From positions 27,849,437-27,913,436 of the forward strand of contig CP141138.1 in the NCBI GenBank assembly GCA_035236585.1: a stretch of 64,000 bases of DNA, written 5' to 3'. The first letter of the stretch is position 1, and every line of letters begins with the position of its first letter. The position numbers and the translations under genes are program-made. The notes beneath the pieces are model-generated. The model saw only the letters and a list, made by a program, of their open reading frames with translations. It searched no databases and was not told the origin of the DNA. Shown piece after piece: positions 1 to 16,536 of this stretch. This DNA is from Warburgia ugandensis. Its lineage: Eukaryota > Streptophyta > Magnoliopsida > Canellales > Canellaceae.

Positions 1-2
1 AA

Positions 3-906
3 ATTGAAGACAACATGCTTATTAACTATGAGATCCTCACATCCTTTAGGAATAGAAGGTTGAGCATAAGAACCTTGTCCTCAAGGTTGACATTACTAAA
101 GCCTATCACAGCCTCAGGTGGGAATTCTTGAAAAGAACTCTCATGATATTTGACTCTTATTATGAATTACGTACCCACCACCTCTATGGTAGTCATGGTT
201 AGTGGTCACTCTATTGAATGGTTTTAAGCCATGCAAGGGAAGTATGACAAGGAAATCCATTATCCCCTTATCTGTGTTGTGTGCCCAAGCTCTTTCTATA
301 GCCATTGAAAAAGAGGTGGAGATAGGGAACCTCAAATAGATAAATATCTTCAAGAACACTCCCCCACCTCTCGTTCTTTACAGATGACTTGCTCATCTAT
401 GCAAAAGTTACCTTTAGTAACTATCACACAAAGAAAATCCTGGATATATTTGCCATTGAGGCTAGGCTCAACATTGATACCTCTAAGTTTGCTCTTGAAG
501 TTTCAACCAATGCTCAATAGATCCCATTTTTAAAAATTCCCAAGAGTTCTATCAATCAAAAACTTATTTTCAAAGGACAAGTACCTTAGGGTCCCTTGTT
601 TCGAAGGAAAGCCAAAAGACCACAAGTTATATTTATAATTGATAAAATAAGTGCAAAACTCAATAAGTGGAAGCAAAAGCTATATGAAGAACTAGAAGAG
701 TTTGCCTTATAAGTTTGTCACAGTTTGTATCCCATACTACACCGTGGTTGCCCTCCCATCCATAGGAAAATTCTTGTTGAAATTGAGAAAATACAAAGGA
801 ACTTCATTTGAAGACACTCAAAATCTAACTAAGGAATGCACCTAATCAATAGGAACACTATTTGTAGATACAAATAGGAAGGTGATTTAGCCCTGGTGCA
901 CGAAGG
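3..906 (+). pseudogene. LINE reverse transcriptase remnant
   Basis: Translated pieces match the plant LINE RT order. First is a segment reading IEDNMLINYEIL (from base 3; family form is like 'SDNILLAHEIL'). Next is VDITKAYHSLRWEFL (from base 86; family 'VDMEKAYDRLEWEFL'), then the catalytic loop FTDDLLIYAK at 377-406 (family FADDLLLF; both Asp are kept). Last is a thumb-like segment, IDKISAKLNKWKQKL then ILVEIEKIQRNFI (about 638-812; family 'IEKRLAGWK...KIQRNFLW'). These lie in different frames with stops between them, so the gene is dead. The first motif A Asp is kept (VDITKAY). The reverse strand shows only a spurious 72-codon frame here. Confidence 0.8.
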
Positions 907-1439
907 TCTTGCCTATGTAGGGTTCGGGGAATGAGCAAATCACAAGGGTTTATAGTACATAGCTTTACCTTGCATTTTTACAAGAGGCTATTTCTACGCC
1001 TTGAAGCCATGACCTCAAGGTCAAATGATGCAAACTTTACTGTGACCTCAAGGTGGTCTTGGGTGCAAATAACTCAAATGGATGAATAAACCCTTCATGT
1101 CAAAATTGGGATTTGGTGAGTGCTCAATTGTCACACATCTCTCTAAATTAATTTTGTTAAGGAAAAATACATCAAAATTTATAATTTTTTAGAATTTTTC
1201 TTGAAACCCACTAAAAAATTATGATCTCACATCTTAAGCCATTGTTAAAGCTAGAGAGATCATTTTCCAAAGTAGCGAATGGGAGATAAGGAATGGAAAC
1301 TCAACTAGGATTGGGTTTCATCAATCGATAGAAAATAATCCCCTCCACCAATTGTTTCATTCATTTTCAGAAGATCAAGTCATTATGTGGACAAAGTTTC
1401 TATGCTTATTAACCCTATCTCCCAAGACTAGAAAAAACA

Positions 1440-1650
1440 AGAGTGGGAATATGACATTTCAAGGAAAATATTCAAAACTAGAATACCTTTCCACAACATG
1501 GAAGATAAACTGACTTGGTTGGATACTAATTAAATCAACCTATTTCATTTATAGAAATCAAAGTAGGGAATAGAATAATGTTTGGAAGTTCTTGTGGAAA
1601 ATTAAATGTCAACCAAAAATTATTTTCTGGTCAAAACTCTACGTTGATTT
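1440..1650 (+). pseudogene. LINE zf-RVT-like segment
   Basis: The stretch around 1575-1650 reads VWKFLWKIKCQPKIIFWSK. It matches the zf-RVT module that follows RT in plant L1 elements ('WKKIWKLKVPPKVKIFLW'). It sits between the RT thumb and the RNase H remnant, as expected. Upstream (about 1430-1520) the frame is poor and only the general spacing agrees. Confidence 0.65.
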
Positions 1651-2039
1651 CATTGTCCAATAATAATAATAATGACTATAATAGTAGTGATTATGCCTTA
1701 GTGTTTCAGATGGACAAAGATCTATAGGGGAAGTGGTTATGATCTTAGCATGAATTCATTCTACACTATTGCATGACTAATTTGGGGAGTGAGAAATAAT
1801 TGGTCCATGAAAGAAAGAGACCTAATCGAGCTAAAACTTGGGTTATATTCATTTCTATGGTCAATAAGTCATGTCAATCAATATATCCTCACCCCAAATT
1901 TGACCAAAATGCTAGAGAACTAATGATAAATGGAGGTAAAAAACTATTAGTGAGAACATACCCAAAACATTTTGGGTTATATAAGATCCTCTACCTATGG
2001 AACAAGAGATGTTAAATTTTGATGGGGTTGCAAAAGGAA

Positions 2040-2352
2040 TGAGAAGTTGATATAAGTGGGATCATTAGCGACCACTATGGGAACTCCAATGCCAGCCATA
2101 ACATTTATTTATATGAGCAATCTAATGTTGCGGCAGAATGGATAGTTCTCATAAAGGGTATCAAATTAGCAAAAATCATTTTAATGCCATCAATTATTGT
2201 GCAAAGAGACTCGTAAATGGTAATATCTTCAATTACAAGGAAACAATCATAGTCAACGCAGGATCATATGATGAAGAAGGAGACAAACCATTTAATGAGG
2301 AATGTAAAGAAGGAAATCAAGTTGCTGACTATTTTGCTAATCGAGTAATGTA
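2040..2352 (+). pseudogene. LINE RNase H-like domain remnant
   Basis: The first part reads GIISDHYGNSNASHNI then VAAEWIVLIKGIKLAK (family 'GVIRDHNGNW... AELWALRDGLKLA'). The end reads ECKEGNQVADYFANRV (2302-2349), matching the RNase H terminal helix 'REGNQVADFLANL', with its Asp kept. The two parts are in different frames. A C-terminal RNase H is typical of plant L1 LINEs, which supports the family call and the plus-strand direction. Confidence 0.7.
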
Positions 2353-2460
2353 GATGAAGCAGGATAAGATATGGACAAGAAAAACCTCAGAATTTTACAA
2401 AATCCTTCTAGAAGAAGACCAATTTGACACACTACCCTATCCACACACACAAAAAAAAGA

Positions 2461-2870
2461 GTGATTTTTTTTTTTTTACAAAGAGAAGGAGAGCTATATG
2501 AATGGTTCTTAGTTTTTCTTATGCGTCCTCACTAATTTGATGGCCTAATTTATGAAGATCCAGATTCCTCACAATGTTGTCCTTCTTTTATATATGAACT
2601 TATTCAATGGATAATCTTAGCAACTATTTTTTGGAATTGTAAAATAAATGGGGAAACATTTCACAATCTATCTTACAAGTAAAAGCAGAAGTTGCTAGGA
2701 TCATCCAGTGGATGGAAACTATAGAGCATGGCCTATTTATGTGAAGGGCAACATTTTGGATCTTTAGTAAACTATGCTTACTTAGGTTTATAGCCATTCT
2801 TACAATTTAGCAAGGGGCTCATGAGAATCAAGGGTTGCATATAATAACATGGAAAATGATACTCTCATGG
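2461..2870. other. unassigned sequence between LINE and LTR element
   Basis: No coding frame, repeat or motif I can name. It may still be LINE 3' flank or the pre-insertion target. No copy was noticed elsewhere in the window. Confidence 0.3.
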
Positions 2871-5847
<2,977 letters not shown>

Positions 5848-5864
5848 TTCTTTTGCCCTCAGAG
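5848..5864 (-). other. polypurine tract of the minus-strand LTR element
   Basis: On the minus strand this reads CTCTGAGGGCAAAAGAA directly before the LTR start TGTAACATC. Position and composition are those of the plus-strand primer for LTR elements. Confidence 0.6.
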
Positions 5865-8800
5865 AAATATCATCCTTGACATTGTTTTCATGTTATCTTT
5901 CAAATAATTCTAGAAACGTTCTCATCTTATTGTGAATTAAAGTTCTCATAACTTCAAGATCTAAACATTTGCACTACTTATTAATGGATCTTTTCTATTT
6001 GCTTTAAGTAATAAAGAGCTGCTTTCATTGTGCACTCTAATACTTAGCCTTTACTTGTTAACATGTCAACATTGTTATGTAATTTCTTCTCATGTAAGTA
6101 ATATCTCCAAATCATTAAGTTGAACGTAACAATTGTCATTTTTTTATCTTGAGTAACATAATTTACCTCACGCTTCTTCAATTATCATAATACAATATCA
6201 TTGTGTACCTCAATTTCTTTGTTTGTTATCATATTTTCTAACTTATGGTCAAAATGTTCCATTTAGATAAAAGTTCCAAGGTCAATCAAATTCATGATTA
6301 AGTTTATCCAATTATATCTTATGTCATTTTATAAACTAGACTCAATATCTTTCAAGAGTTATTAAGTTATCAGTTAAAAATACTATTTGTATAGTCTTAT
6401 ACTCTAGTTTTCTCTCTCTAAGAACTATACTAATCTTACAAGAATATTCTTTCTTATTGTGTTTTAAAAATAATGCAAGTGCATGGCTCTATTGTAATAT
6501 AGATTGCACAAGGATCGATCTACAAGGACTCTATAATTAATAGTTTTTAATTAAACCTAGTTTAACCACTTTAACTCAGCCAAATAATTGATTAAACTAA
6601 ATTAATCAACTAAAAATGTTAAAAATCATAGAAACACATAAACATGTTGCAAGTTAAACCTAAGCCTAGGAATCAAAACTCAAATACATTAGAAATCAAT
6701 ACTTTTAAGAATTAAGCTATCTAGATTATTTTTACTCATGTAATTAGAAGCAAGATGTTTCTAATGCATAGGAGATAATTCTTTCAAAGCTCACTTTTTA
6801 TGATTTTCTTAATTCTAGTTTCTTAGCATGACACTATACTTATTCAAAGTATAGTTGGTCTTCTTAGGACACCTACTATCAAAGATCTCGTATAGTCATC
6901 CTCTTTCTTACTATACTCATCATCCCTTTTTTTTCAAGCAATCACTGAGTATGTAAACTTAGAGTGCTATGAGACCAATATTAATATTAAGTACTTTTTA
7001 ACCTAGAACATCTTAATCTTAAAAATATTTTATTCTAACATACTTTTCATTCTCATGCCTAGGGAATCTAATGGAACATAAGCATAAGGAGATAAATTAA
7101 ATCTAACAAACAATGAAAATAAGTAAATAACACATAAATTAGTAAAAATACGCAAATCTACAAAATTTTATGTACTAACAAAAAATTCAACTAAATGAAA
7201 AAATAACTAAATTAAATTAAAAACTATATTCTCATAACTAAAATAAAATTTAAAATGATTGTAACTGAGAGAAAATGAAATAAGAACTAGTTCTTATGAA
7301 AGGGAAAGGATTCATCGATATTCAACATGTCACTGGCTAAACACCGCCTTACAACCTTCCAATCCACACTACCACCAAATTTTGCATCATTCAAATCACA
7401 CATTACTTTTGTTATATCACTTAACAAGAGCCTAGGGTATTTCCTAATAGACACAACCTACAGGAGAGATTTTACACCCAAAAACACATGTTTTATGCAT
7501 GTAATACCAAGAGAGAGAAAGAGGTTAGAAAAGGCTTGCAAATGGAAAGGTCTAGGAGATATGAGTGGATGTAATGATAGAGGATACAATAAGAAGTGGA
7601 ATGATGCAAATTTTGGATCTAGAAGATAAATATAAAAATTTAGAAAAATAAAACAAGATGGAAACAAGATTAATGTGTGATAGTGAAATAGAAATTTGTT
7701 TTGAAAAGGGGTGAAAGGAAAAGGGGTTAGAGATAGTGTTATTTATTTATGAATTTTTATGGAGAGTTTTCCTATAATATGGAGAGCATAGGACATGAAT
7801 TTTAGAGTGAAAGGATGAAAAAATAAAATAATGGAGAAAGGTCAAAAAGTTAAGTAGAAAGGACTAAAACTAATGAAAAGGATGAATGAACGAAAGGGTT
7901 ACGAAAAGAGTTTTAGGTGGACTATTTGGTGATTGATAGAGGGATAGGGGCATGATTTTTAAGTTGAGATGAAATGTAAAAAATAAAATTAAATAACAAA
8001 AGGATGAAAATAATGAAGCGTAATAAAATAAAAATAGTAAGCCTTTCTTACCTCCTCTTCTCCTTTGATGTTCCTCCCTCTCCCCTTGCATTTGATCACT
8101 TTGTCTGATCCTCTAGGATTAAGAACTCCTATTAATTCTCCCTTATTCTTACTTCTCCTAGAAGGAAAATGGAGTGAAGTAGAATAGAGAGGTCAAAATA
8201 GGATGAATAATCTCATATACTTAGATTTTTGGAGTGGAAGTCCTAGGGAATGGAGGGTGGAGATCGTATGTGTTAAAGGAAGGACATATGGTGGAGATTT
8301 ATGGGTTAAAGGAAGGATATATGGTGGATATTTAAGCAAGGAAAGAGGTTAGAAAGAGGTGGGTGAAGTGGAATACATGAGAATATGGATGTAGGTGAGA
8401 AGGGGATAAGGTGGAAAGTAAAGTAAATATGGGGAAATGGGAAGGAGGATAGGCTAGGGGAAGAAAGAGGATATGAAGGAAGGGAGAAAATTTAGGAAAA
8501 TAAGTGAAAATGGGAAGAAAAATAGGTGGAAGGCATGAAATGAATTTTTGGTTGTGTTGGAATTCAGAAATCCGAGATGAATGCAAGCTATTAGATTGAA
8601 TTGAGTGGTTGAGATCTTTCCTCCATAGGATTTTGATTTGTCTTTTCAATAAGGGCAAGGTTGGTGGGGTTTCATATTTCTCTACTCTCTCTCCTCCATT
8701 GGATCATGCTTGAGCCCTAGGTTAGATGCTTGAGATTTTCTTGTAGTCTCTTATCCAAAAAGACATAGTTTATAGCTCATTTCTTCTCATTCATTGGATC

Positions 8801-10004
8801 GACATGCTCTAGATTGAACAACCAAGATTTCATAGCAATTTTCTTATCAAAACTAATTCTAATCCTTCATTTTCTCCTTAGTCCATCATTTTTATCGACA
8901 ACCAATGATATTAAGGTAAAAAACACATTTTGCACTACTTACAAACACATTTTGGTCTCCTTGAAAATGGTGGGCAGTCCTCTGAAACATTCTCCACCAA
9001 TCACGATTGAGTCATGGCTGCTTTTTATTGATAAATCATAACTCAAATGGATAATAACTCAAATGGATTCTCATTGTTTCTTTAGAATAGTCTTGGATAT
9101 AAATTGATCTAAGCCACTCTTTCTTCAAATTCCTTGATGAAAATTTACTGTAGATTTCTTGGTTTTTGTCCCTCTCCTCACCTGCTTATTTTTCTCCACC
9201 ATTCTTACTAATCTCTTGATGTATTTAACATGGAATTGAGTGGGAAGTGCCACCTTTTAATGCAAAATTCATGGTAGACATGTAGGTGGCCCCGTTCTAA
9301 AGTGTAGATAGAGAAAGTGAGGGATTTAAGTCTCCTACGGTACCTGGCTTGAGTATACTTCACATGCATGCTTCATTTGATGTATTTGCTCTCAAGCTCT
9401 AGTTGGAAGCTCTCTAAAGGTGGTGGAATTCATACATGCAATGGATGTTCTACCAATGTATCTTTTGATATTTATAGGCTCTTTTGCATGGATAAGGTTC
9501 GACAATGCTGCTAGGGTTGTTGACTATGTTGAAAATGATATTGACACTTTCAGACTTTAATAAATTTGATAGGCATGCCTATGTTGATGCTTAGACTCTA
9601 ATTTATCCATCTTTTAGGGTTTGAAATGCCAAAAATATACTTTTTTATAATTGTACACTAATTCTCCAAAATGTGAAAATGACCTTAAGTATTTATCTTT
9701 ATGATAAAATAAGGGCTCAAACTAGCTAAGTATATGGGTATTCTATGTAATAATTCTATACCTATCATTACTCATACAATGACCAAATTCTCCTTATTTT
9801 CTTAAATTATGCTAATCTTCATATGCATCGACTATTTTGTATTAGTCAACGTTACCTATATGAGTTATCTTAATAACTCAATCCTTATCAATGTTACCTT
9901 AAGTATTTATCTTAATAACTAAATTATGCTAATCTTCATATGCATCGACACTCACTGTATATGACTTTTGGACATGTTGGGCTAGCTATGAGAGGACTAA
10001 CTAA
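5865..10004 (-). other. internal region of the LTR element, no coding capacity recognised
   Basis: A 4.1 kb AT-rich stretch. I searched both strands for RT, integrase, protease and gag motifs and found none that hold up. A segment near 6465-6530 resembles the 'GCAAGTGCA... GGATCGATC...' sequence often seen in plant LTR elements, but I cannot assign it. A purine-rich zone (plus strand) spans about 7650-8560. Two short direct repeats lie at 8271-8335, and a 28-bp direct repeat at 9804-9831 and 9921-9948. The short frames at 7327-7629 and 8332-8658 have low-complexity translations and no family match I know. Confidence 0.5.
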
Positions 10005-10017
10005 GCTCAGATACCAA
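10005..10017 (-). other. primer-binding site (initiator Met tRNA type)
   Basis: The minus strand reads TTGGTATCTGAGC three bases after the LTR end at 10021. The usual plant site complementary to the 3' end of initiator Met tRNA is TGGTATCAGAGC, so 11 of the 12 core bases agree. It fixes the element direction. Confidence 0.75.
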
Positions 10018-12473
10018 TAGTGACAACCTAGATTTTAAACACTTTTTTCTTTATTCTAAAATTCAAATAGCAAAAACATTTTGCGTGAAGAGATTTTTCA
10101 TAAAAACCCTAATGTCATCTCTACAACAAAAATACATTTCAGATATTCTCAAATGCGATGAATTTATATTTAACATTTTTCAAGATTTTACCTAGTCATA
10201 GCTCATAGTCAACAATATAAATACATATACATACATGTCACAAAGATCGAATAGAAGTCATATACTTACTTGTTAGCACAATCTCACGCTACTATTGTCC
10301 ATGTCCAAGTTTCCTTCTACCTCAAAACTATTTCTCCTTCAAACCTAAGACATTGCATACAAATTACAATATCTTAGCAAGCTTGTGCTTGGTAGTGTTT
10401 ATAACATAAATTGGAAATTTAAATAAAGCCAAATACAAATTAGATATCTAGGCCATTTATTCTAAGGAATAGTATGCATCAATACAATCTTAACAATGGA
10501 ATAATATTCATATCACATACATATCAATTCATTTCAAGTAATTTCATACTATATCATCTTATAATATTATATCAACTCATAATATAGACAAATCTATGTT
10601 ACGTCATCTCATCATATATCAACTCATGATATGGACTAATTTATGTAAAATCATCTCAAAATTTAATAGCTCATAATTTACTTAAAGCATATTATAAGCA
10701 TATGTAGTGCAATTAACATAACAGAAATCCTATCGAGGATTTAATCTATCCATGTACAATATCAATACTAGTAAAATAATATGATATCTATGTGAAGTAG
10801 AATCCACACTATTAGTATGCATAAATCAGTGATGAAATGATAAAACAATTAAACCACTTTTTGATTTAATAGCAGACAAATCCATGCTACATCAAAATCA
10901 GAGCATATCAGCTCACCAATTGTAAATCCATGCCAAATACACATCTAAACATATTAACTCATCATAAGCAAATCTATGCCAAAAATATATTTGAGCATAT
11001 TAGCTCACCATAGGCAAATCCATGCAAAAAAAAAAATCATTAATCAAATCATGCATATAAAAATATTTCACAATAATCCTAGTTTAAACACAACTATATT
11101 ATGAATACCTAGAAGCCTGCCAGATAGAAGCTTGCTAGTGTCTCTTACACCTCCCCTCATTGGATACTCTCATAAGCTACCCACAAGTATAATCATGAAT
11201 TTAAATTTGATTACATGCAATAGGACAATCACATAATGAAATACGAATCATGCATCAAATCAAAGCTATACATCAAACTTAATGAGATATCAAATCCACG
11301 AAATGCATATATGAAATGCAAGTGTTAGTATTTATAAACCAAGGGTTTAAGAGTGAAATGAACTATTCATTTGTACTAAAAATTTGATAGAGTCTCCTAT
11401 ATTTTTTGGACTTACGCATTTTATTCATGCAATGCGATTCACTTGATAAATCATCATTCACATTTGCAATTAAAAACATAGATTCCATATCTCTATCATT
11501 ATCATTCATATGTCTTGATAATATCAATACATCATATTAATAATATCCAATGACATCATCAAAAGGGAAATATATACAATCCATTTCATCCACAAAGAGT
11601 GACGCATTCACAATTTGTAATCATGTCATCCATCAATTCATTAAAACCTATCATAACATGTATTTAACTAAATACATGTTATTTGACCAGACTAACAATA
11701 TAGTCATAGTTCAAATGTGCAGATAATTAAAGATGTCAGAACAACCTACCTCATGTAGCGAATTCATTAGTTCCACTAGCATGCCCCTTAGCTTAATAAT
11801 ATCTAATCTCCAATCATCCTATTCAACCACACATCAATCTACACGTCATTTAAGAAAATTTATTCTTAATATAACTTATTGATCATACATCAATATTAAA
11901 TAATAGTATATAATTGCATATCTTCCATTAGATTATGCTTTTTAATTTTACATTTTAGATCATTCCCTAATCTGTTGTCCATCCTATATATTTATGATCC
12001 AACCTTTGATTTAACAGTCAATGGTTGGATCAGGGGTTCCTACTTATAGATTAATGATTAGAGGTCTAACTGATAATTTGAAGCTCCGATCGATGATTGT
12101 AAAATAGAGATATCGTACTCCATGTAATTTGAATATACTATTTTACTATATAATCTACAGCGAACAGATCTACAGCTAAGATTGTTTGTTCAAATCTAGT
12201 CATAGGTTGAGCAATCTCTGTCTAATTCATGTAACTTTATAGCCTAAATTAGGTGTTCATATAATTAGATTGAAGATTTAGGGTTAAGATCTGTTAATTT
12301 TCCTAGATCTAACATGCAAAATATCAAATCATACAAAACTACTAAATCCATGATCAGATCTTTTGATCCTACCTCTATGCAATCAATTCAAAACTCAAAT
12401 TTTTATTTTTTATGATTAATTGTAGATAAATCACCTCAATCTAGCTAGATCTCGTCCATGCATTGTCTTGGAT

Positions 12474-15433
12474 TGTAACTACCTAAAATTTTAAAGTCCT
12501 ATTTTATTTTGAAAATTGGATTGAACAGGAGAATGAAAGTTTTATAAATTTTGAATCTTAGAAGTGAGATTTTATAGAAATCAAAATTGGTGGAAATACC
12601 CTCATAATTAGATTCTACCCAAAAAGTGGAATCCAACAACACTAAGAACATTGAAAATGGAGTTCGAATGAGAAAGTTATGGAACTATTAAGTATCAGGC
12701 TATTTTAATAATTTCACAAATAATATATGATACATTTCAAAATTGCAAAGGGTCATAAGTAGAAGGGCCATTTTTTATAACGGCACCCCCCATCTTCAAC
12801 TCCTTTACTAGGAGAGAAGGTCGGTGATTGCACTACTCGTGAGCAAGGTGGATCATCAGCGATAAATATCTCCTCCCTCCTCACACTCTTCTTTCATCTG
12901 CAGACTCCATCTTCTTCTTCTTCTCCATCTCTATTTGGGTACCTTCTTCTCCACTATTTTCAGACAGCCTGACATCCAAGTGAGCATAGACCAGCATCTG
13001 CATGCACTGGATTTACCCTTTTTCATTCTCCTTCTCTCTCTGACTGCCAAGTAAGCTTTCCCTTTCCCTTTCCCTTTCACTTCCCTTTTCTTTTCCCTTG
13101 TTTCACCATAAAACTTAGCTGGGAACCATATGAAGGATAGCTTAGATGGAAGATCTAAGCCGTCCGATGAGATCATGGACCCCAAAACCTTAGAAACCCT
13201 AAAAATAGTGGATTTTAAAAGCATCCTAGGCACTGTTCTATGATCAAAAATATCCAATGGTCCAGATTGGATTGTCTCATCCTGGTTGGTTGGATCAGGA
13301 AATCAAGACACTTCTCGATGATGTGCAATGGAGACGCATCTGTTCGGCATGTCTCCATGCATGTGGGCATGGTCTCAATTCGACTAAGATGTAGCTACAT
13401 CCTATGAACCAAGACACAGCTCAGTGAGTTACAGTTGCCAAGACACATTGGCATGTTTTAGAAGGTGCATCCCAAAAACCTTGTTTTGATGCATTTTGAT
13501 TTAGAACTTAAATTTATACCATTTAAAAAGATTTGAAACACAAAATCGTTAATTAAGAAGGCTATACAAATTCGATTTACGATCAGCAAGGTTTATTGGA
13601 TTCATCTTGACAACACAAACCTAATTATATAATAAAATTTAGGGTCAAAGAACAATTTTAATTGATCATAACCTAGAAACTACAAAAATCTCATAAATCT
13701 ATAAGATCAAAGATGATCATACCCCAAGAAATGATCAATTAGATAATACAGTAGATCTATATACATATATCAACCATGAATTAAGGACATCAATCCTTGG
13801 ATCATAAATGTGATCATTGATAGATAGGATCGGAGTCTAGATGAATGATCTAAGCCATTGATCTGTGAATCTGATTGATGATCAATAGAGAATGGAAAAT
13901 AATTCTTGGATTCTTACCCTTAAATTATACCCAGGACCCTAGAAAGACCATGAAGGAGATCCAAGATTTGAATTAAAGAAAAACATGAAAAACACATAAG
14001 TGACATCCTTGAGGTAGGTAATTTGATGCTACTAAATTTTCAACTGAATTCCAAAGCTTAAATGATTTACTTGAAACTGTTTCCATGTTTCGTATGTTTT
14101 TGAAATGATAATGAGATATGGTATTCCTATAATGAGCATGCAAATTATTCTCATGATTTATGATCTTAAATGAAAATGCTACTGCTTATATCTTTCATAG
14201 TCAATTTTTATTCTTGAATGATATAACAATTTCATATATGCATTAATTGCATGTTTTGAATTAGGTTGCATAAATTGCATGATTTAGTATATGTTAAACC
14301 TTGCATAATTCTAGGATACTTGAATTTGGAATATATGTATATATCTATCCCTTTTAGGCTAGTGGGCTTGGTGGGCACTATGTTAAGAGGTTGTACAGGT
14401 TTAGCCTCTCGGCCTCTAACCACCAAAGGTGGTAGGTATCCATGCCCAAAGAGGCACCTTTTTTTTTCTCTCAACTACTGTGGTAGAGAAATGACCACTG
14501 GAGGTGTTCATGACACTCTTTTCGAGACATATTCATAGTTTTCGTGGGGATTAGTCTCTAGATACTGAAGACACATGATTCAGAGAGCTGGTCATGAACA
14601 TAGTGGTCCCTCTGATTTCTATTTTTGTATCGCCATGCATATTGCCTTGCGATGGTCTCTAGATGAGTACTCATGACTAATTGGCTAATGTATTCACTGA
14701 GATACCCATGTACATAATAACTACAGTAGGGTTGAGATTCTAGTGTCTTGTTTGATCGATTACTACTTTAAGAATTTAGTAATGTTTATATTATTGATTG
14801 ATTGATTTTGTTGGAAATTTTATAACTAGAATATATAAATGTGTAAATGATTTATACATGAATACCCATGTTTACATAAGATGGTTGTATGATTTTATTA
14901 CATGAAAGACCCTTCTTAAAATTTTGCATGTTGTTTGCCTTGTTTTCAAATTAGTAGTATCAGATCACTTACTGAGTATGAGAAATACTCAATCAAATAT
15001 ATTTTTATAAATAAGCTCAAGCAGGATTAGAAGAAGCTTTAGGCAGTTTAAGTGTTATGATCAAGTACGTGAAGGTAAAGACGAGTGTGAATGTAGTTGT
15101 CCCAGAACTAGTTGTGATCATTTTAGTATTTGATGTAAATTGATTTTTAGTTATTATTATTAACATGGGCTGTGACTAACAATCTTGAGAAAAACAATTA
15201 TTTATTTTTAAATATTTTTCAAATTGCCGTGGGTTGTTTCATTTATTAATGATGTTAGATCATTATCTATTTGTCTGAAGTAAATAATGAAACTTGGGAT
15301 TTTCATGAATGAGTTTCAAAGAAAAAGAATTTTTTGCTAAATTTATTTTAAAAAATTATTTTTAAATAGAAATCAATCTCGCAAGTGAAAGCTTGTTATT
15401 TTAAATTGCATTATAAAACCCTAGGTCGTCACA
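12474..15433 (+). mobile_element. nested solo LTR, about 2.96 kb
   Basis: Starts TGTAACTACC and ends CTAGGTCGTCACA, so it has TG...CA ends. It interrupts the 5' LTR of the host element exactly where the left LTR (about 5140-5155) is continuous. Flanking 5-mers are TGGAT (12469-12473) and TCGAT (15434-15438), a target duplication with one change. No internal coding region or second LTR is seen, so a solo LTR is the simplest reading. It shares the leader stem module (14412-14455) and U3 text ('CACC...CATCTTCAACTCC', near 12786) with the LTRs at 24503 and 51794, so it belongs to a related family. Confidence 0.8.
13057..13080. repeat. short (CCCTTT)n tract
   Basis: About three to four CCCTTT units inside a wider pyrimidine-rich stretch (12905-13100) of the nested LTR. 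Confidence 0.8.
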
Positions 15434-16049
15434 TCGATGTCGATCTAACCTTCTATGATTTATAAATAAACTTAGAGGTTTTACTAACTAGGGCACGATA
15501 AACCCATTGGATAGTTTAGATCTTTCAATTTATTCCAATGTCTTTTTAGGCAAAATCAACCTACACACATCAATTTTCCCCTATAATTTTTGGTGAGACA
15601 ACGTTGGATCAAGAAGGGAACTTATGACTTTTATTCCTCTCATCGTGGTTAGGGAAATGATTGGTTCAGATCATCGATCTAGGCCATCATCTTCTCTGAT
15701 GAGTTCAACTTCTCCAATGAGCTTCCATCATTGATTTTTCAGCAAGATATAACTGGATCAACTAAAAAACTTATGGGACTTGGTGGTCTTATTGTCAGGA
15801 ATAAGATGATTAGCTCAAATAATTGCACAATCATTTTCTTCCTTCAATTTTTTGGCGAGATGTGGTGGAATCAATGACCAAGATGGGTGCTTGAGGTCAT
15901 TTTCGTGTCGGGAAGGAGATTATCAACTTCGAGCCACCATTCTCTCCATCTAGCTTGGTCTCTAGCATTGGAAAGCTCTTGCATAGTTCTCCCTATTTGG
16001 TGAGTTTCTCCTGGTTTTTTTGGTGACCAGGCTTTCCCTTCCACTCTCC

Positions 16050-16186
<137 letters not shown>

Positions 16187-16536
16187 CTTTCTTTGTAGAG
16201 TCAGGTAACTATTTCAATTGACTTTCTCTTAAAGGGGGGAGGTGCTGACCTGTTAATTTCAAATTTTGCTAGTGGGCCCCTGTGAGTGAAATTACCAAAA
16301 GACCTACTTGTAAAATTCATAAATTTTCCATTCAAGTTTAATTTTTAGAATACTTAGCATCATTGGATTTCATTTTTCAAGTACAATCCAAAATTTTGGT
16401 TTTTAGCAATTGGTTTGATGTCTATAAAAAATTTATTTTCTAGATCTCAAAAACTAGAAATTCAATACACTTTTCATCCCAATTTTATATAATTCAAATT
16501 TACTTAAATTGAGATTTAAAAATTAGGGATGCTACA

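Larger units (their letters stand above)
1..2460 (+). mobile_element. L1-type non-LTR retrotransposon (LINE), 3' part, degenerate
   Basis: This is the downstream part of a plant L1-clade LINE ORF2, cut by the left window edge. Read in order on the plus strand are a reverse-transcriptase core (from about 1 to 900), a zinc-binding zf-RVT-like segment (about 1440-1650) and an RNase H-like C-terminal domain (about 2040-2352). This order is the one known for plant L1 LINEs. The reading frame is broken by many stops and frame changes, so no protein is made. There is no clear poly(A) tail; an A-run then a T-run lies at 2450-2476. Target duplications cannot be seen because the 5' end is outside the window. 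The family call is firm for an L1-like LINE, but the subfamily is not resolved. Confidence 0.8.

Noticed and set aside
6060-6350. Copia RNase H remnant on the minus strand next to the polypurine tract
   Set aside because: A short DMLTSK-like text resembles the copia pol end, but neighbouring motifs are missing and no RT loop was found, so the match is likely chance.
7327-7629. 100-codon plus-strand frame as a small gene
   Set aside because: No domain, no supporting promoter or splice pattern, and it lies in the middle of a non-coding LTR element.
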